A DNA stretch of 64,000 nucleotides from Rossellomorea marisflavi (GCA_003667865.1 CP033051.1:4347001-4411000), one strand, 5' to 3'. Shown: positions 26,478 to 36,977, numbered from the stretch's first letter. Notes: a model not told the origin generated them from the sequence alone. Translations and numbers: made by a program.

Positions 26478-27779
26478 CTACTTTTCTAATGTCTTAAATA
26501 AACGAGCAACCTCGTAAAATACCTTTTCTTGGTCAATTGTAAGCACTTCTTTATTTTTCACTACCTGTTTACCTTTTACAAATACATCGTTTACATCTCT
26601 TCCAGAACCAGCATAGACAATATGTGATACCGCATCATGCTTTGGATGGTAGAACGGTTGGTTCGTATCAATGATGATGATATCCGCCTGCTTACCAACC
26701 TCTAGACTTCCGATTGATTGTTCCAACCATAGTGATTGGGCGCCATTTATCGTTGCCATCCTTAATGCTTCACCTGCAGTAATAAGTGTTGAATCATATT
26801 GAATCCCTTTATGTAAGATAGCTACTTGCTTCAGTTCCTCAAATAAATCTAAATTGTTGTTGGATGCTGAGCTGTCTGTACCTAGAGAGACTGTAATGCC
26901 CTTTTCTAGAAAATCTTTAATAGGAGCAATTCCACTTGCTAGCTTCAGATTACTAATAATATTGTGTGAGACTTTAACATCATATTTTGCCAGTATATCC
27001 ATTTCTTCTTCTGTTACATGTACTGCGTGCGCAAGAAGTGTTGGGCGCTCAAATACACCAATACTTTGTAAATGCTTAACAGGAAGTTTCCCGTACTCTC
27101 GTTGAATTTGCTCTACTTCTGTCTTTGACTCTGACATATGAATATGGATCGGTAAATTAAGTTTTTCAGCTGCATCAACGATTTGTTTAATATACTCAGG
27201 AGTACATGTATAGGCAGAATGAGGGGACATCATGGTTGTAATTCTTCCATCTGCACCGTTGTTCCAGTTTTCCGCAAAATTTGTTGCCTCTTCAAGCTTA
27301 GATTTTCTTAATTCATCTGAGCCAAAGCCGATTACTCCTCTACATAGCTTTGCGCGAATTCCAGAGTACTCAACGGCTTGAGCGACTTCATCTAAATTAT
27401 CATACATGTCTACAAAGGTTGTCGTTCCTGTACGAAGCATTTCTAGAATGGATAGATACGCTCCCCATCTCGTATGTTCAGGAGTATAGCGTTCTTCTAG
27501 TGGCCACATTTTTTCTTGAAGCCATTGCTCAAGGGGCAGATCATCCGCATAGCCTCTTAAATAGGACATCGGTGAGTGACCATGTGTATTAATCAGACCT
27601 GGCAAAATGTAATTCCCTTTTGCATCTATCACTTCATCATAAGATGAAAGGTCTTCCGGCACTTCACCTACATATGTAATGTCACCATTTTCAAATGCAA
27701 TGGCTCCATTTGAAAAGACATCATTTTTTTCATTTACAGTTATAATTGTTCCATTAACAATAATTTTACGCTCTGACAT
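26478..27779 (-). CDS. mtaD: 5-methylthioadenosine/S-adenosylhomocysteine deaminase
   Basis: Amidohydrolase-superfamily deaminase, 433 residues from the ATG giving MSERKIIVNG, 7 bases after AGGGTG; a longer frame upstream is unsupported. Metal ligands: NTHGHS (His66, His68), HIHMSE, HAVH and GTDSSASNN. These proteins deaminate SAH, MTA or adenosine to the inosyl form; which one is used here cannot be read from sequence. It lies between yrrT and mtnN on the same strand and is absent from this place in B. subtilis. Confidence 0.9.
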   Translation of the reverse strand: MSERKIIVNGTIITVNEKNDVFSNGAIAFENGDITYVGEVPEDLSSYDEVIDAKGNYILPGLINTHGHSPMSYLRGYADDLPLEQWLQEKMWPLEERYTPEHTRWGAYLSILEMLRTGTTTFVDMYDNLDEVAQAVEYSGIRAKLCRGVIGFGSDELRKSKLEEATNFAENWNNGADGRITTMMSPHSAYTCTPEYIKQIVDAAEKLNLPIHIHMSESKTEVEQIQREYGKLPVKHLQSIGVFERPTLLAHAVHVTEEEMDILAKYDVKVSHNIISNLKLASGIAPIKDFLEKGITVSLGTDSSASNNNLDLFEELKQVAILHKGIQYDSTLITAGEALRMATINGAQSLWLEQSIGSLEVGKQADIIIIDTNQPFYHPKHDAVSHIVYAGSGRDVNDVFVKGKQVVKNKEVLTIDQEKVFYEVARLFKTLEK

Positions 27780-27910
27780 CTTGTCACACCCTATTCTTTT
27801 AAATGTTACACACATGCTCTTCGTAACATACATTATGTAATACACTTACCTTTAGGTAAACGTTCTTATATCTACTCTAGTATCTATACCACTTACGGTT
27901 AATCAAAAAT

Positions 27911-27977
27911 AAATCACCTTAGCATACTAGTTTAAATACTAAAAAAGTACTTAAAAATTTATAAGCTAAGGTGATTT
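27911..27977 (-). terminator. Long-loop hairpin between yrrT and mtaD
   Basis: AAATCACCTTAGC and GCTAAGGTGATTT form a perfect 13-bp stem with a 41-base AT-rich loop; on the minus strand ATTTTTG follows. It probably ends yrrT transcription and separates it from mtaD. Confidence 0.6.
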
Positions 27978-28013
27978 TATCATACTGTCTTGTCGACAAA
28001 AAGTTTTTCAAGC

Positions 28014-28655
28014 TTAATTTATCTTTTCTGCTTCCATTAACCAAACAAATGCATTTTGTTTTGTAAAAGTAACCGAGAAACCATGATCTTGAAGAATACC
28101 TTCTAATACAGGAATTGTTGTGTAATATTCCCTTTCTAAGTCCTCAGCTAAATTCAGAAAGCCTTTGTCTTTTGATGCTTGAATGATGCCTTTGAAATGA
28201 CGCTCTGTTTCAAACATCGTGTCTGCGAAAACAATTTTTCCACCCATTGATAATAGGTTGCTATATTTCTCGATGGCAATTGATTTCTCTTCATCTGTCA
28301 AATGATGAAAAGCGTACGTACTTACTATCGTATCAATTGATTCCTCTATTTGAAATTCAAGAAAGTCGCCATCTCGAAATTCTGCACGATCTCCGATTTT
28401 CTGTTTCCCAATCGCTCTCATTTCTGGTGAAGGTTCAACAGGAATAACCGCAAGTCCTCTGCTTAGTAGCTTATTCGTTAAATTACCCGTACCCGGTCCG
28501 AATTCAAGTACAGTGCCAAACGATTTCTCAGCAACAGCATCTAAAATACCTTCATAATTTGAAAAAACTTCTTTATACTCAATATCTTTACCTTCTACAG
28601 AATCATCATATGAATCAGCCCAATCTTGAAATAAATCAAGAAATTCTCTACCCAT
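28014..28655 (-). CDS. yrrT: SAM-dependent methyltransferase YrrT
   Basis: 213 residues, the same length as B. subtilis YrrT and with the same opening (MGREFLDLFQDWADSYDD). Class I motifs: VLEFGPGTGNLTNKL (SAM binding), VIPVEPSPEMR and IDTIVSTYAFHHL. In B. subtilis yrrT heads the yrrT-mtnN-mccA-mccB-yrhC operon controlled by CymR; here it is the first of the split-up cluster. Substrate unknown, but its product SAH feeds the genes that follow. Confidence 0.93.
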   Translation of the reverse strand: MGREFLDLFQDWADSYDDSVEGKDIEYKEVFSNYEGILDAVAEKSFGTVLEFGPGTGNLTNKLLSRGLAVIPVEPSPEMRAIGKQKIGDRAEFRDGDFLEFQIEESIDTIVSTYAFHHLTDEEKSIAIEKYSNLLSMGGKIVFADTMFETERHFKGIIQASKDKGFLNLAEDLEREYYTTIPVLEGILQDHGFSVTFTKQNAFVWLMEAEKIN

Positions 28656-28821
28656 TCATGTTCACCTCATTAAACTTATAATTCCTATCAATATAGTATG
28701 AATTATTGTTAAAACTGTTCTTAATTTATCATGATTCAAATGTTTTAGCAATGATTATGATTGCACCAATGAATGAATTTTTTTAAACTAGGAATGTAAC
28801 CATGCTGTATAGGAGGATGTA

Positions 28822-29034
28822 ATGTTGAATATTCAATTTGATTTGATAGAAGATAAAATAGAGTTTTTTGAAGCTGCAAATCTTAAAAGCCTTGAAAAGA
28901 AAGTAAATGAGAAGGTCGAACAAAACAAAGCCATACTACTTTCTGTTCATTCTGTTTCACATTCTGTAAACTTTGATGAAAAAGGTAGAGTACTATTTAC
29001 TGCTGTTGTGCATTTTAAGGTCAAGAAAATCTAA
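28822..29034 (+). CDS. yrzA: YrzA family protein (DUF2536)
   Basis: 70 residues, predicted cytosolic: MLNIQFDLIEDKIEFFEA, a helix EKKVNEKVEQNKAILL, then VHSVSHSVN and FTAVVHFKVKK. Matches the small YrzA protein of Bacillus in length, sequence and position next to yrrT. AGGAGG is 6 bases before the ATG. Function unknown. A repeat element begins about 55 bases after its stop. Confidence 0.85.
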   Translation: MLNIQFDLIEDKIEFFEAANLKSLEKKVNEKVEQNKAILLSVHSVSHSVNFDEKGRVLFTAVVHFKVKKI

Positions 29035-29090
29035 TAAATACTATTCTATGAGGATTATCGAACTAATGGTGCATGAATGTGTAGTAAAAG

Positions 29091-29273
29091 TACCGGACAT
29101 TTATTCCGTTATTATGAATAAAAACATTGATTATGAGGAGTTGGCGGACATCCGTTCCGTTATTTAACAAAATTAAAGAAAATTCACTACTGTTCTCATT
29201 GAATAGAGGAATAAATGTCCGCAAAACCCTCAAAATGAAGGCTTTTCGTGGAAATAAGGGAACAAATGTCCGT
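29091..29273. repeat. Four-arm CGGACATTTATTCC repeat element, copy A
   Basis: Two forward arms (CGGACATTTATTCCGTTATT at 29094, GCGGACATCCGTTCCGTTATT at 29143 region) and two inverted arms (GAGGAATAAATGTCCGC at 29206, AAGGGAACAAATGTCCGT at 29256) spaced about 50 bases apart. A second element with the same two-forward, two-reverse plan is at 58202. The rest of 29035-29488 holds no gene; AGCGATA...TATCGCT (29404-29440) is a further stem near the end of yrrS. Confidence 0.8.
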
Positions 29274-29488
29274 AAAGACACTGTATTTTGCACGCAATCA
29301 TAGGGCTAAGCTACATGGGTGTAACGACTACCTCTTCAGCAACCATTACTTCAGTAATATGTACATTATCAAAATGTAATTGACTATTCCACTTTTCAAA
29401 AAAATAGCGATACATTGCTAAGCAAATGATATCGCTATTTTAATAGGCAGTATTAATTTTTATAGATGAATAAAGAAAAGGAAATTCC

Positions 29489-30199
29489 TTATTGAGACAT
29501 TTTATCATTTTCTATTAATTCTTGAATCTTAGTTGGTTTCCAACCTTGACCATCTACCCAATCCAGATACACTCGGTACACTTCTGATCCATTCTTATTG
29601 GAGATAGTACCTACTGTGCTTTGAGGGCTTCCATTCGCTTCAATCCACCACAATGTCATTTGATCTTGTGGAATTCCTGATGCATAAGATAATGCCTTTA
29701 GTCTTTCTTTCCAATCAGCTGAATCCTCTTCATATGATGGATTATGACCGTTTGTTTGAGTTGTCCCAACCGGTTTCCAATCAGGATGAACAATCGTTTG
29801 TTTTACATTTTCTTCATCGCTTTCTTCAACAATTAAACCCTCATCACCCTCTGGTTCAACGGCAACATCTTCTGTTTTTTCTTCATCTGTATCTTCTTCA
29901 GTAGGAGAATTCGTTGAATTGCTATCCTCTTCATCTGAGGAAGCTTCTTCATTTGTGTTGCTATTCTCCCCCGCTGAAGATGAATCATCCTCTTCAGCTC
30001 CATCATTTTCTTTCGAATCACTACTAGTTTCCTCTTGATTTTCTTTACCAGATGTAGCTTGATCGCGATCATTTCCTAGAAAAATTGAACCTGCTACGAT
30101 AACGATTAATAGTAAAACAACGCCTATCATAATATTTAATACTTTGTTTGTTTTATCTTTTGAATTTTTTTCTAATCTTGAACGATATCTAGACATCAT
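29489..30199 (-). CDS. yrrS: YrrS family membrane protein (DUF1510)
   Basis: 236 residues: short basic N-terminus, one membrane segment (IMIGVVLLLIVIVAGSIFLG, about 24-43), a long low-complexity Ser/Glu/Asp/Asn linker (about 50-125) and a conserved C-terminal domain beginning VHPDWKPVGTTQ with WWIEANGSPQSTVG. The topology suggests an outward-facing domain on an acidic stalk. As in B. subtilis it follows pbpI (yrrR), hinting at a wall-related role in sporulating cells. GGAGGGGAC precedes ATGATG; either may start. Confidence 0.88.
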   Translation of the reverse strand: MMSRYRSRLEKNSKDKTNKVLNIMIGVVLLLIVIVAGSIFLGNDRDQATSGKENQEETSSDSKENDGAEEDDSSSAGENSNTNEEASSDEEDSNSTNSPTEEDTDEEKTEDVAVEPEGDEGLIVEESDEENVKQTIVHPDWKPVGTTQTNGHNPSYEEDSADWKERLKALSYASGIPQDQMTLWWIEANGSPQSTVGTISNKNGSEVYRVYLDWVDGQGWKPTKIQELIENDKMSQ

Positions 30200-30471
30200 G
30201 TCCCCTCCCTATGTTATCCAATATTTTAACATGGATTTTTAAAAGGCTCTGTTATTTTCTTTATCATGAACAATTCGCATATTTTTGTAAGTAGTATTTA
30301 TGTTCACAGAGCATAAAAGAATAGTCTTGTTATGTAGAACTGTTTTCTCCAACTTTTCTAGTAAGCATTATCTAAATCTCATAAAGCTTAGAACATAAAT
30401 CATCTTGGACAGCCTTGTTCATTATCAGTAATTTATCACAGATTGTATTTTTGCGAAAGGGACTTTTGTGT

Positions 30472-32235
30472 CTAATTTTGGTTTAAATTATAGACAGCAT
30501 TCGCGGCATCCTTAAAGATTGGATAAATTCCACCCTCGTATTCAGTGACATCCATATTAACAATCACAAGTGCATATTTTGGATTATCAAATGGAAAGTA
30601 ACCGGCAAACCATTTATTATATAACTGGACTTCTGTACCATTTGAATTGGTGATATATTGTCCCGTCTCAGCAGTTCCTGTTTTTCCCGCAATTTTATAA
30701 GCTGCTTGTTGTAGATAGGTAGCTGTACCTTGTTCTCCTACCACTACTTCTCTTAAATATTCCTGAAGTTTCATCGCTGTATAGGGAGCAATCGTTTTCT
30801 CCATCTCTATGCTTTTTTTAGGAAAATCAATCATTTCTTTCCCGTTCTGATATTCTATCGCAGAAACAGTGCTTACTTGATAGGGTTTGCCACCTCGAGC
30901 TATCGTTGCCATCATATTAGCCACTCCTAGAGGCGTCACTCTTACCTCTCTTTGACCGATTCCTGTTTGAGCCACATAGTTTAAATCTTTTTTCTCTTCT
31001 TCTGACCGAAATATTCTTTGTTGTTCCAATGTAAATTGCTTAAAATCTGTATAGTGATAGACATCTCCTGTCCAAGCAATATCACCAATTAATCCTAGCT
31101 TTGTTGCATATTCTTCTAATATATTTGGATTTTCAGGTACCATTTCTTTTGAAAGGTCTGCAAAGGTGCGGTTACAAGAGGCTGCAACACTTCCCTTTAG
31201 ATCTAAGTTTCCAAGATTTCTCTCCGCCTGATCACCGTAAATATTTTCACTACACGAAAAAGTTCGATCCTCGTCTACGCCAGACTCAATGGCTGCTGCA
31301 GTTACAACGGTTTTAAACACTGACCCTGGGATAAGAGGTTTGAACATATAATTTGTTGTCCCATGGTCGGAAAAAGGATTTGCATTGTTCACATTCGGTC
31401 TTGAGACATTTGCTAACACTTCACTTGTTTCAATATCAAGAAGAAGTGCCCCTCCTTTTTGAATATTATAGGTATCCACTACTTCCTCTAATTTCGTTTG
31501 AATATCACGGTCGATGGTTGTTCGAATATTTAAAGGATAGAACGGATTTGCAGGGGCAAGGTACTTAACATCTACCCCAAATAATGGGCCACCTCTTGCA
31601 TCTACATGATAAATTAGCTTTGCTTCTTGTTCGGCAATTAGCCACTCATCAAACTCCTTTTGTAAACCTGTTATTCCAATTTTCTGCGTAGCTCCTTTTA
31701 CTTTATCTGGATATCTTTCATGGAATTTTTCTTCATTCTCACCAGTAATACCAATTAGCTGTTCAGCTGGGATTTCTGTGTTAGGAAACTTTCTTTTTAA
31801 AGAAAATACACCTTGAATTTCAAGCTTGTTAATTTGATTCATTTGTTCTTCTGATAATGAGAAAGGCTCTTTACTTCCAAAAATAAATGGACCGTTTGCT
31901 TGTTGAATTTTGGTTTGTATGATTTCTTTTGGGATATGAATGATATTTGCTACTTTTTCAATTGGCCAGTCCATTTTTTCTAAAAAAGGAAACAATATGA
32001 GGACGTTTTTTTCTGTATAGGTTAGAGGTGTTCCATTTCGATCTAGGAATTCTCCTCTTCCTTCATCAATAATGAGCTGTTGTGTTCTTTGTTCAACACT
32101 TCTTTCAATTAAGTTAATATTTCTACTTGAGAAGGATTCTGTTTCTAGCAATTGTATTTGGACAAGTCTTACTACTAAAAGAATAAGACCTATTAATATG
32201 ATACTGCTTGCAAAGTATATTCTTTTTCTGACCAT
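30472..32235 (-). CDS. pbpI: Class B penicillin-binding protein PbpI (YrrR)
   Basis: 587-residue peptidoglycan transpeptidase. N-terminal anchor (YFASSIILIGLILLVVRL), PBP dimerization domain with EGRGEFLDRNG, and a transpeptidase domain with the three active-site motifs: SVFK near residue 305, SCN near 353 and KTGT near 516. The family member in B. subtilis is a minor PBP made during sporulation. AGGTGATTTCTTC leads into the ATG. It precedes yrrS and is separated from greA by a repeat element. Confidence 0.94.
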   Translation of the reverse strand: MVRKRIYFASSIILIGLILLVVRLVQIQLLETESFSSRNINLIERSVEQRTQQLIIDEGRGEFLDRNGTPLTYTEKNVLILFPFLEKMDWPIEKVANIIHIPKEIIQTKIQQANGPFIFGSKEPFSLSEEQMNQINKLEIQGVFSLKRKFPNTEIPAEQLIGITGENEEKFHERYPDKVKGATQKIGITGLQKEFDEWLIAEQEAKLIYHVDARGGPLFGVDVKYLAPANPFYPLNIRTTIDRDIQTKLEEVVDTYNIQKGGALLLDIETSEVLANVSRPNVNNANPFSDHGTTNYMFKPLIPGSVFKTVVTAAAIESGVDEDRTFSCSENIYGDQAERNLGNLDLKGSVAASCNRTFADLSKEMVPENPNILEEYATKLGLIGDIAWTGDVYHYTDFKQFTLEQQRIFRSEEEKKDLNYVAQTGIGQREVRVTPLGVANMMATIARGGKPYQVSTVSAIEYQNGKEMIDFPKKSIEMEKTIAPYTAMKLQEYLREVVVGEQGTATYLQQAAYKIAGKTGTAETGQYITNSNGTEVQLYNKWFAGYFPFDNPKYALVIVNMDVTEYEGGIYPIFKDAANAVYNLNQN

Positions 32236-32367
32236 GAAGAAATCACCTCGAAAACATTGTTGACGAGATTTTCAGAAAATACTCATTTCTTTGCATTTAA
32301 TTGTTGTCTATTTTGTGGATGGACCACTCTTCTAAACTTGTATATGTATAAATCTTTTGAACATAGA

Positions 32368-32502
32368 CCGTTGCTTTCCGCTCCAGGGTGCTTGCTTTCC
32401 GCGGGGCGGGGGTGAGCCTCCTCACTTCGTTGCGGGGTCTCACCATTCCCGCTAAACCCCGCTGGAGTCAAGCACCCTTCCGCTCCATGCAACTCTGTAG
32501 TT
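32368..32502. repeat. GC-rich dispersed repeat, copy 2
   Basis: ACCGTTGCTTTCCGCTCCAG at the left and CCGCTCCATGCAACTCTGTAG at the right, with GGTGAGCCTCCTC and GCGGGGTCTCACC in the core. About 135 bp, placed between pbpI and greA. The 109-codon frame across it is not a gene. The rest of 32236-32613 shows a small stem AAAATGCCC/AAGACATTTT near 32560. Confidence 0.85.
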
Positions 32503-32613
32503 ATAATTAGAACATCCACAATTAGAGTCCTAGTATACTTGCTTGTCCTACTGTAAATAAAAAATGCCCTATAAAAGGACAATCCTTTCATAAGACATTT
32601 TCTAGAACTCATA

Positions 32614-33096
32614 TTATTTTACTGCTGTGATACGAACTTTCATTTCTCCACCTGGAGTTTGTACTGTTACTTCGTCGTCTATTTTATGGCCTAGTAAGCT
32701 TTTTGCGATTGGGGAATCGTTTGAGATTTTCCCTTCGAATGGATCTGCTTCTGCGCTCCCTACAATCGTGTAGCTTTCTTCATCACCATCAGGTAGTTCA
32801 ATAAATGTTACTGATTTACCTAGTTGAACTGTATCGGAATCAAGATTATCTTCTTTGATAATTTTTGCATTGCGGATCATATTTTCAAGAGTTGAAATAC
32901 GCCCTTCAATAAATGCTTGTTCATCTTTTGCTGCATCGTATTCAGAGTTCTCAGATAAGTCTCCAAAACTTCTTGCAATCTTAATTCTTTCAACAACCTC
33001 TTTACGTTTAACCGTTTTCAATTCTTCTAATTCTTTTTCTAGCTTTTCTTTACCTTCTTCTGTCATTGGAAATACTTTATCATTCGTCAAAACCAT
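32614..33096 (-). CDS. greA: Transcription elongation factor GreA
   Basis: Rescues backtracked RNA polymerase by stimulating transcript cleavage. 160 residues: an N-terminal coiled coil ([20 protein letters not shown]) with the acidic tip [12 protein letters not shown], and a C-terminal FKBP-like domain with [22 protein letters not shown] and [16 protein letters not shown] is near the ATG (short spacing); a TTG two codons later would be spaced better, leaving a two-residue doubt. Confidence 0.97.
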   Translation of the reverse strand: MVLTNDKVFPMTEEGKEKLEKELEELKTVKRKEVVERIKIARSFGDLSENSEYDAAKDEQAFIEGRISTLENMIRNAKIIKEDNLDSDTVQLGKSVTFIELPDGDEESYTIVGSAEADPFEGKISNDSPIAKSLLGHKIDDEVTVQTPGGEMKVRITAVK

Positions 33097-33259
33097 TCAC
33101 TCCTTCAGCTTTTCCCATATGTATGTACTGCCATTACTTACAATGTAAATGCAGGGAATGAAGAAACTTGGCAGTCGCCGCGTTTCCTCATTCCCTTATT
33201 TATTGGCATTGGGAATTTTCTATAATCAACATGTATATGTTTTTATCTATGCTATCGTA

Positions 33260-33895
33260 TTACAAAAATGACTTTTGTTCAAGAATTGTTTGAATTTTTG
33301 TTACCATTAAGTCAATTGCAACATGATTATGTCCACCTTCAGGAATAATTACATCTGCATATCGTTTCGTTGGTTCGATAAATTGATTGTGCATGGGACG
33401 AACAACACTAACATATTGCTCAATAACAGAATCAATTGAGCGCCCTCTTTCCTTAATATCCCTCAATAACCGACGAATAATACGGAGATCTGCATCTGTA
33501 TCGACATAAAGCTTCATATCCATTAGATTTCTTAGTCTTTCATCTTCTAAAACTAATATACCTTCTAAAATAATAACTTCTTTTGGTTCGACCGGAATTG
33601 TTTGTTGTGAACGTGTATGCATTTTATAATCATACACAGGCTTCTCAACTGCTTTATGGTTTAGTAATTGATTTATATGATTAATTAATAGATCATTGTC
33701 AAAAGCAAGTGGATGGTCGTAGTTCGTTTTTAATCTTTCTTCGAGCGGAAGATGTGATTGGTCTTTATAATAATAATCCTGTTCAATCATTAGTATAGAA
33801 TGACCTTGAAAATGTTCATATATCGCTTTTGTTACGCTAGTTTTACCAGAGCCTGAACCCCCGGCAATCCCAATCACTATCGGTTTTTGTTTCAT
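33260..33895 (-). CDS. udk: Uridine kinase
   Basis: Phosphorylates uridine and cytidine with ATP or GTP for pyrimidine salvage. 211 residues, standard length. P-loop GGSGSGKT at 11-18, [32 protein letters not shown] and [16 protein letters not shown] are typical. It starts 2 bases after the trhP2 stop, so it is the last gene of trmR-trhP1-trhP2-udk. Confidence 0.96.
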   Translation of the reverse strand: MKQKPIVIGIAGGSGSGKTSVTKAIYEHFQGHSILMIEQDYYYKDQSHLPLEERLKTNYDHPLAFDNDLLINHINQLLNHKAVEKPVYDYKMHTRSQQTIPVEPKEVIILEGILVLEDERLRNLMDMKLYVDTDADLRIIRRLLRDIKERGRSIDSVIEQYVSVVRPMHNQFIEPTKRYADVIIPEGGHNHVAIDLMVTKIQTILEQKSFL

Positions 33896-33897
33896 CT

Positions 33898-35178
33898 TTA
33901 TTTTGTGTTCTCCTTTCGCATCATGTTGTAAGGATACACAGGTTGATCCACTTTAAATGTCACGATTTGTAGTGGATGGCGAGCAGCATCGAGCTCTTTG
34001 CCATTTTCATCCCATATTTGCTTCACAACTTGGGTAAAGTTCTCAATGTCAGGTCCAAAAAATTCAACTTCTTCTCCAGGTTTAAAAAAGTTACGTTGCT
34101 GTAATGTGACGATTTTCGACTCTGAGTTATAGTCTAAAACAAGTCCAACAAAATCATACTTCGATTGTTTCTTTTCATGTACACCAAACATTTGCTCATC
34201 AACACCAGGAATGCCCTCAAAGAAAGCGGGTGCCGTCTCTCGATTTGCACACTTATCTAGTTCTTCTAGCCATTCTTTCTTAATCGTGAAATGATCAGGG
34301 TCCTGACAATATGCATCAATGACTTTACGGTACACACTGACAACCGTTGCCACGTAATGAATGGATTTCATACGACCCTCTATTTTTAAGCTATCGATTC
34401 CTAATTCAATCATTCTAGGAATGGATTCAACTAGTTTTAAGTCTTTTGGACTCATAGCAAATGGAGAGTCATCACTGTCGAACAATGGGATTTCCTCTCC
34501 CTGTGCTCGCTCATACAAATCATAGTCCCATCGACAAGATTGACAGCATCCTCCACGGTTTGAATCACGTGCTGTCATATGATTGCTTAATGTACATCGT
34601 CCTGAATAGGCGATACACATTGCTCCGTGAATAAATGTTTCAATTTCAATGTCTACCTTTTCTTTCATTTCACGAATATCTTCGCTGCTAGCCTCACGTG
34701 CCAATACAACACGATCTAGGCCTTCTTCTTTCCAATATTGAACCGCTTTCCAATTGGATAAAGATTGTTGAGTACTAAGGTGTACTTCGACCTTTGGTGC
34801 TACTCTTCTACATGTTTCAATAATTAATGGATCAGCGACAATGATACCCGCAATTCCTACATCTTGTAGCCCTCGTAAGTAGTCTTCAAGACCATCAATA
34901 TTCTCATTATGAGCATAGATATTGGTTGTAACGTAGATTTTTGCACCGTATTGTGCAGCAAACTTTACTCCTTCTCTCATTTGCTCAAGAGTAAAGTTTC
35001 CTGCGTTTGAACGTAGTCCATATTCCTGTCCACCAATATAGACGGCGTCCGCTCCGTAGCGGACAGCAATTTTTAATTTTTCTAAATTACCTGCTGGTGC
35101 TAGCAATTCAGGCTTCTTGACAATGATTCGTTTACCATCAACAACTTGAGAGATCCTGTCATTCATCACCGCTGACAT
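33898..35178 (-). CDS. trhP2: tRNA hydroxylation protein P2 (peptidase U32 family)
   Basis: 426-residue U32-family protein (YrrO). In B. subtilis TrhP1/TrhP2 act with prephenate-dependent hydroxylation to make 5-hydroxyuridine at tRNA position 34. Landmarks: [54 protein letters not shown] (conserved cysteines, probably an iron-sulfur or metal site) and [28 protein letters not shown] precedes the ATG. Older annotations call it a collagenase-like protease; the tRNA role fits its neighbour trmR. Confidence 0.93.
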   Translation of the reverse strand: MSAVMNDRISQVVDGKRIIVKKPELLAPAGNLEKLKIAVRYGADAVYIGGQEYGLRSNAGNFTLEQMREGVKFAAQYGAKIYVTTNIYAHNENIDGLEDYLRGLQDVGIAGIIVADPLIIETCRRVAPKVEVHLSTQQSLSNWKAVQYWKEEGLDRVVLAREASSEDIREMKEKVDIEIETFIHGAMCIAYSGRCTLSNHMTARDSNRGGCCQSCRWDYDLYERAQGEEIPLFDSDDSPFAMSPKDLKLVESIPRMIELGIDSLKIEGRMKSIHYVATVVSVYRKVIDAYCQDPDHFTIKKEWLEELDKCANRETAPAFFEGIPGVDEQMFGVHEKKQSKYDFVGLVLDYNSESKIVTLQQRNFFKPGEEVEFFGPDIENFTQVVKQIWDENGKELDAARHPLQIVTFKVDQPVYPYNMMRKENTK

Positions 35179-35206
35179 CGCGTAACCTCCATTTCAAAAT
35201 ATCTAC

Positions 35207-36136
35207 TTAATATACAGTTTCTTTGAAAAAGAATCCTGTATCTAATGGTCGATCTTTAGGTTGAATTTCTTCGGCTTTTTCCAATAGGGAATCTTTTTGT
35301 TCCTCATATTCTTCGAGATTTTCAGCTACTACATCTATTGCTTCTCTATAAAGCTTCGTTATTTCGACAATATATTCGGCTGTCTTAAGGATTCCATCAA
35401 TTTTAAAAGAATCCACCCCAGCTTCCATCATGTCCTGTAATTCGTCAATAATACAAATATCATTTGGACTCATAATGTGAGTTCCATTTTCATCTTCAAA
35501 AATAGGATATTTATTTTGACGTTCTTTATCATGTAAGAACATATTTTTCTGTTCTTTTCGATTTTCTATTTCTAATGCTTTGCCTTGATATTCAAAGTAA
35601 TTGCCTAGTAACGTACGTTTCGATTGAAACATGCATGTCATCCCATGAACCTGAACTTCAATCTCAACCTCTGCATTTTCCTTCATTTCTACAATAGCAT
35701 CCATACTAAGTTCTCTAGCTAATACAGCACGCTTTGCACCTTTTCTGCCCCAATAATTACATGTATACCAATTTGTTGCTGTTGTTTCTGTATTCCAGTG
35801 TAACTGTAGCTCTGGTGCAATCTCACGTACAAGCATTAACACTGCTGGATCTCCAAAGACAACTGCATCAGGCTTTACTTCTTTCAAAAATGAAACATAG
35901 TCTGTAATGTCATCTATTTTATCGTTATGAAAAATCGCATTCATAGCGACATATACTTTCTTTCCATGACGATGAGCAATTTTAATCGCTTCACGTATAT
36001 CATTACGATTAAATTCTCCTGCCAACCGTAATCCGAACTTTTGTTCACCAATAATAAACGCGTCAGCACCGGCAGCAGAAAGAGACTCAATCTCATTTAC
36101 ATTAGTAGGAGTTACAAGTAATTCAGGCTTTTTCAT
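35207..36136 (-). CDS. trhP1: tRNA hydroxylation protein P1 (peptidase U32 family)
   Basis: 309-residue shorter paralogue (YrrN) of the next gene: PELLVTPTNVNEIESL, GADAFIIGEQKFGLRL, HWNTETTATNWY, QVHGMTCMFQSKRTLL and FKIDGILKTAEYIVEI. It lacks most of the cysteine cluster of TrhP2, as the family does. Its start overlaps the trmR stop by 4 bases (ATGA). Expected to work with TrhP2 in 5-hydroxyuridine synthesis. Confidence 0.92.
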   Translation of the reverse strand: MKKPELLVTPTNVNEIESLSAAGADAFIIGEQKFGLRLAGEFNRNDIREAIKIAHRHGKKVYVAMNAIFHNDKIDDITDYVSFLKEVKPDAVVFGDPAVLMLVREIAPELQLHWNTETTATNWYTCNYWGRKGAKRAVLARELSMDAIVEMKENAEVEIEVQVHGMTCMFQSKRTLLGNYFEYQGKALEIENRKEQKNMFLHDKERQNKYPIFEDENGTHIMSPNDICIIDELQDMMEAGVDSFKIDGILKTAEYIVEITKLYREAIDVVAENLEEYEEQKDSLLEKAEEIQPKDRPLDTGFFFKETVY

Positions 36137-36783
36137 TTGCTACCACCTCGTTTTCTACTAATAGCAATTCCATCCCCAACAGGGAGAATGGCTGTATCAT
36201 AATCTTCATGCTCCATTAACCATCGATTATAGTTCTGAAGCTTTTTTACCATTTGTCTCATTCGCTTTTGCTCTACTTCTTCTTGTGCAACAAGTCCCTT
36301 GAATAAAACATTATCTGAATAAATCACGCCATGTTCTGTTAGCATTGGGGAGTAGAGATCAAAAAATTTTTGGTATTGACCTTTAGCTGCATCAATAAAT
36401 ATTGCATCAAAAGGACCCTCTTTCTCTACTGTTTTTTCAAGCTCTAGTGCATCTCCAAACAACGTTACAACTTGGTCTCGGTGGTGAGATTGGCTCAAGT
36501 AGCTCTCTGCTTTTTGATAGCGTTCTTCATCACGCTCAATTGTTACAATTTTTGTTTGTGGCAGGATTTCTGCCATTCTAAGTGCTGAGTAACCAATTGC
36601 TGTACCAACCTCTAAGATATTTTTTGGCTGTTGAATTCGCAGCAGTTGTAAAAGTGCTTCAATGCCAACGAGCTCCATAATTGGAACGTTGTTCTCTTCA
36701 GCATACATCTCCATTTCAGCTAGCAGCTCTGAACGAGGTTTTATATTGGACTCTATATAGCTGATTATTTCTTCATGAACCAT
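36133..36783 (-). CDS. trmR: tRNA 5-hydroxyuridine methyltransferase
   Basis: 216-residue O-methyltransferase (YrrM) that converts 5-hydroxyuridine to 5-methoxyuridine at the wobble position. Motifs: ILEVGTAIGYSALRMA (SAM), IVTIERDEERY, DAIFIDAAKGQYQ and YSDNVLFKGLV. Overlap with trhP1 places the hydroxylase and methylase of one tRNA modification in a single unit with udk. The 330 bases upstream hold two hairpins but no gene. Confidence 0.93.
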   Translation of the reverse strand: MVHEEIISYIESNIKPRSELLAEMEMYAEENNVPIMELVGIEALLQLLRIQQPKNILEVGTAIGYSALRMAEILPQTKIVTIERDEERYQKAESYLSQSHHRDQVVTLFGDALELEKTVEKEGPFDAIFIDAAKGQYQKFFDLYSPMLTEHGVIYSDNVLFKGLVAQEEVEQKRMRQMVKKLQNYNRWLMEHEDYDTAILPVGDGIAISRKRGGSK

Positions 36784-36977
36784 ATGTGAACCCTCACTTT
36801 AAAACAATTTTCATTGTCGAGTTAGATAGATTACGATTTAAAAAGTCTGACACCATGTATATAACATACATTTCCTAAAATCATTTCAAAAGTTTCGATT
36901 CCTTTTAACGTTAAATCTTTTAACAAACGAGCATCTAACTGAAGCATCTCTTATTTTGTATTTTCGACAAAGAAAAG

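Noticed and set aside
29063-29293. 76-codon minus-strand frame
   Set aside because: Spans the four-arm repeat element; repeated FVPLFPRK/FIPLFNEN pieces come from its arms.
32283-32612. 109-codon minus-strand frame
   Set aside because: It runs through GC-rich repeat copy 2; similar peptide pieces (HPRPAESK, SNGL) recur in frames over other copies. No ribosome site.
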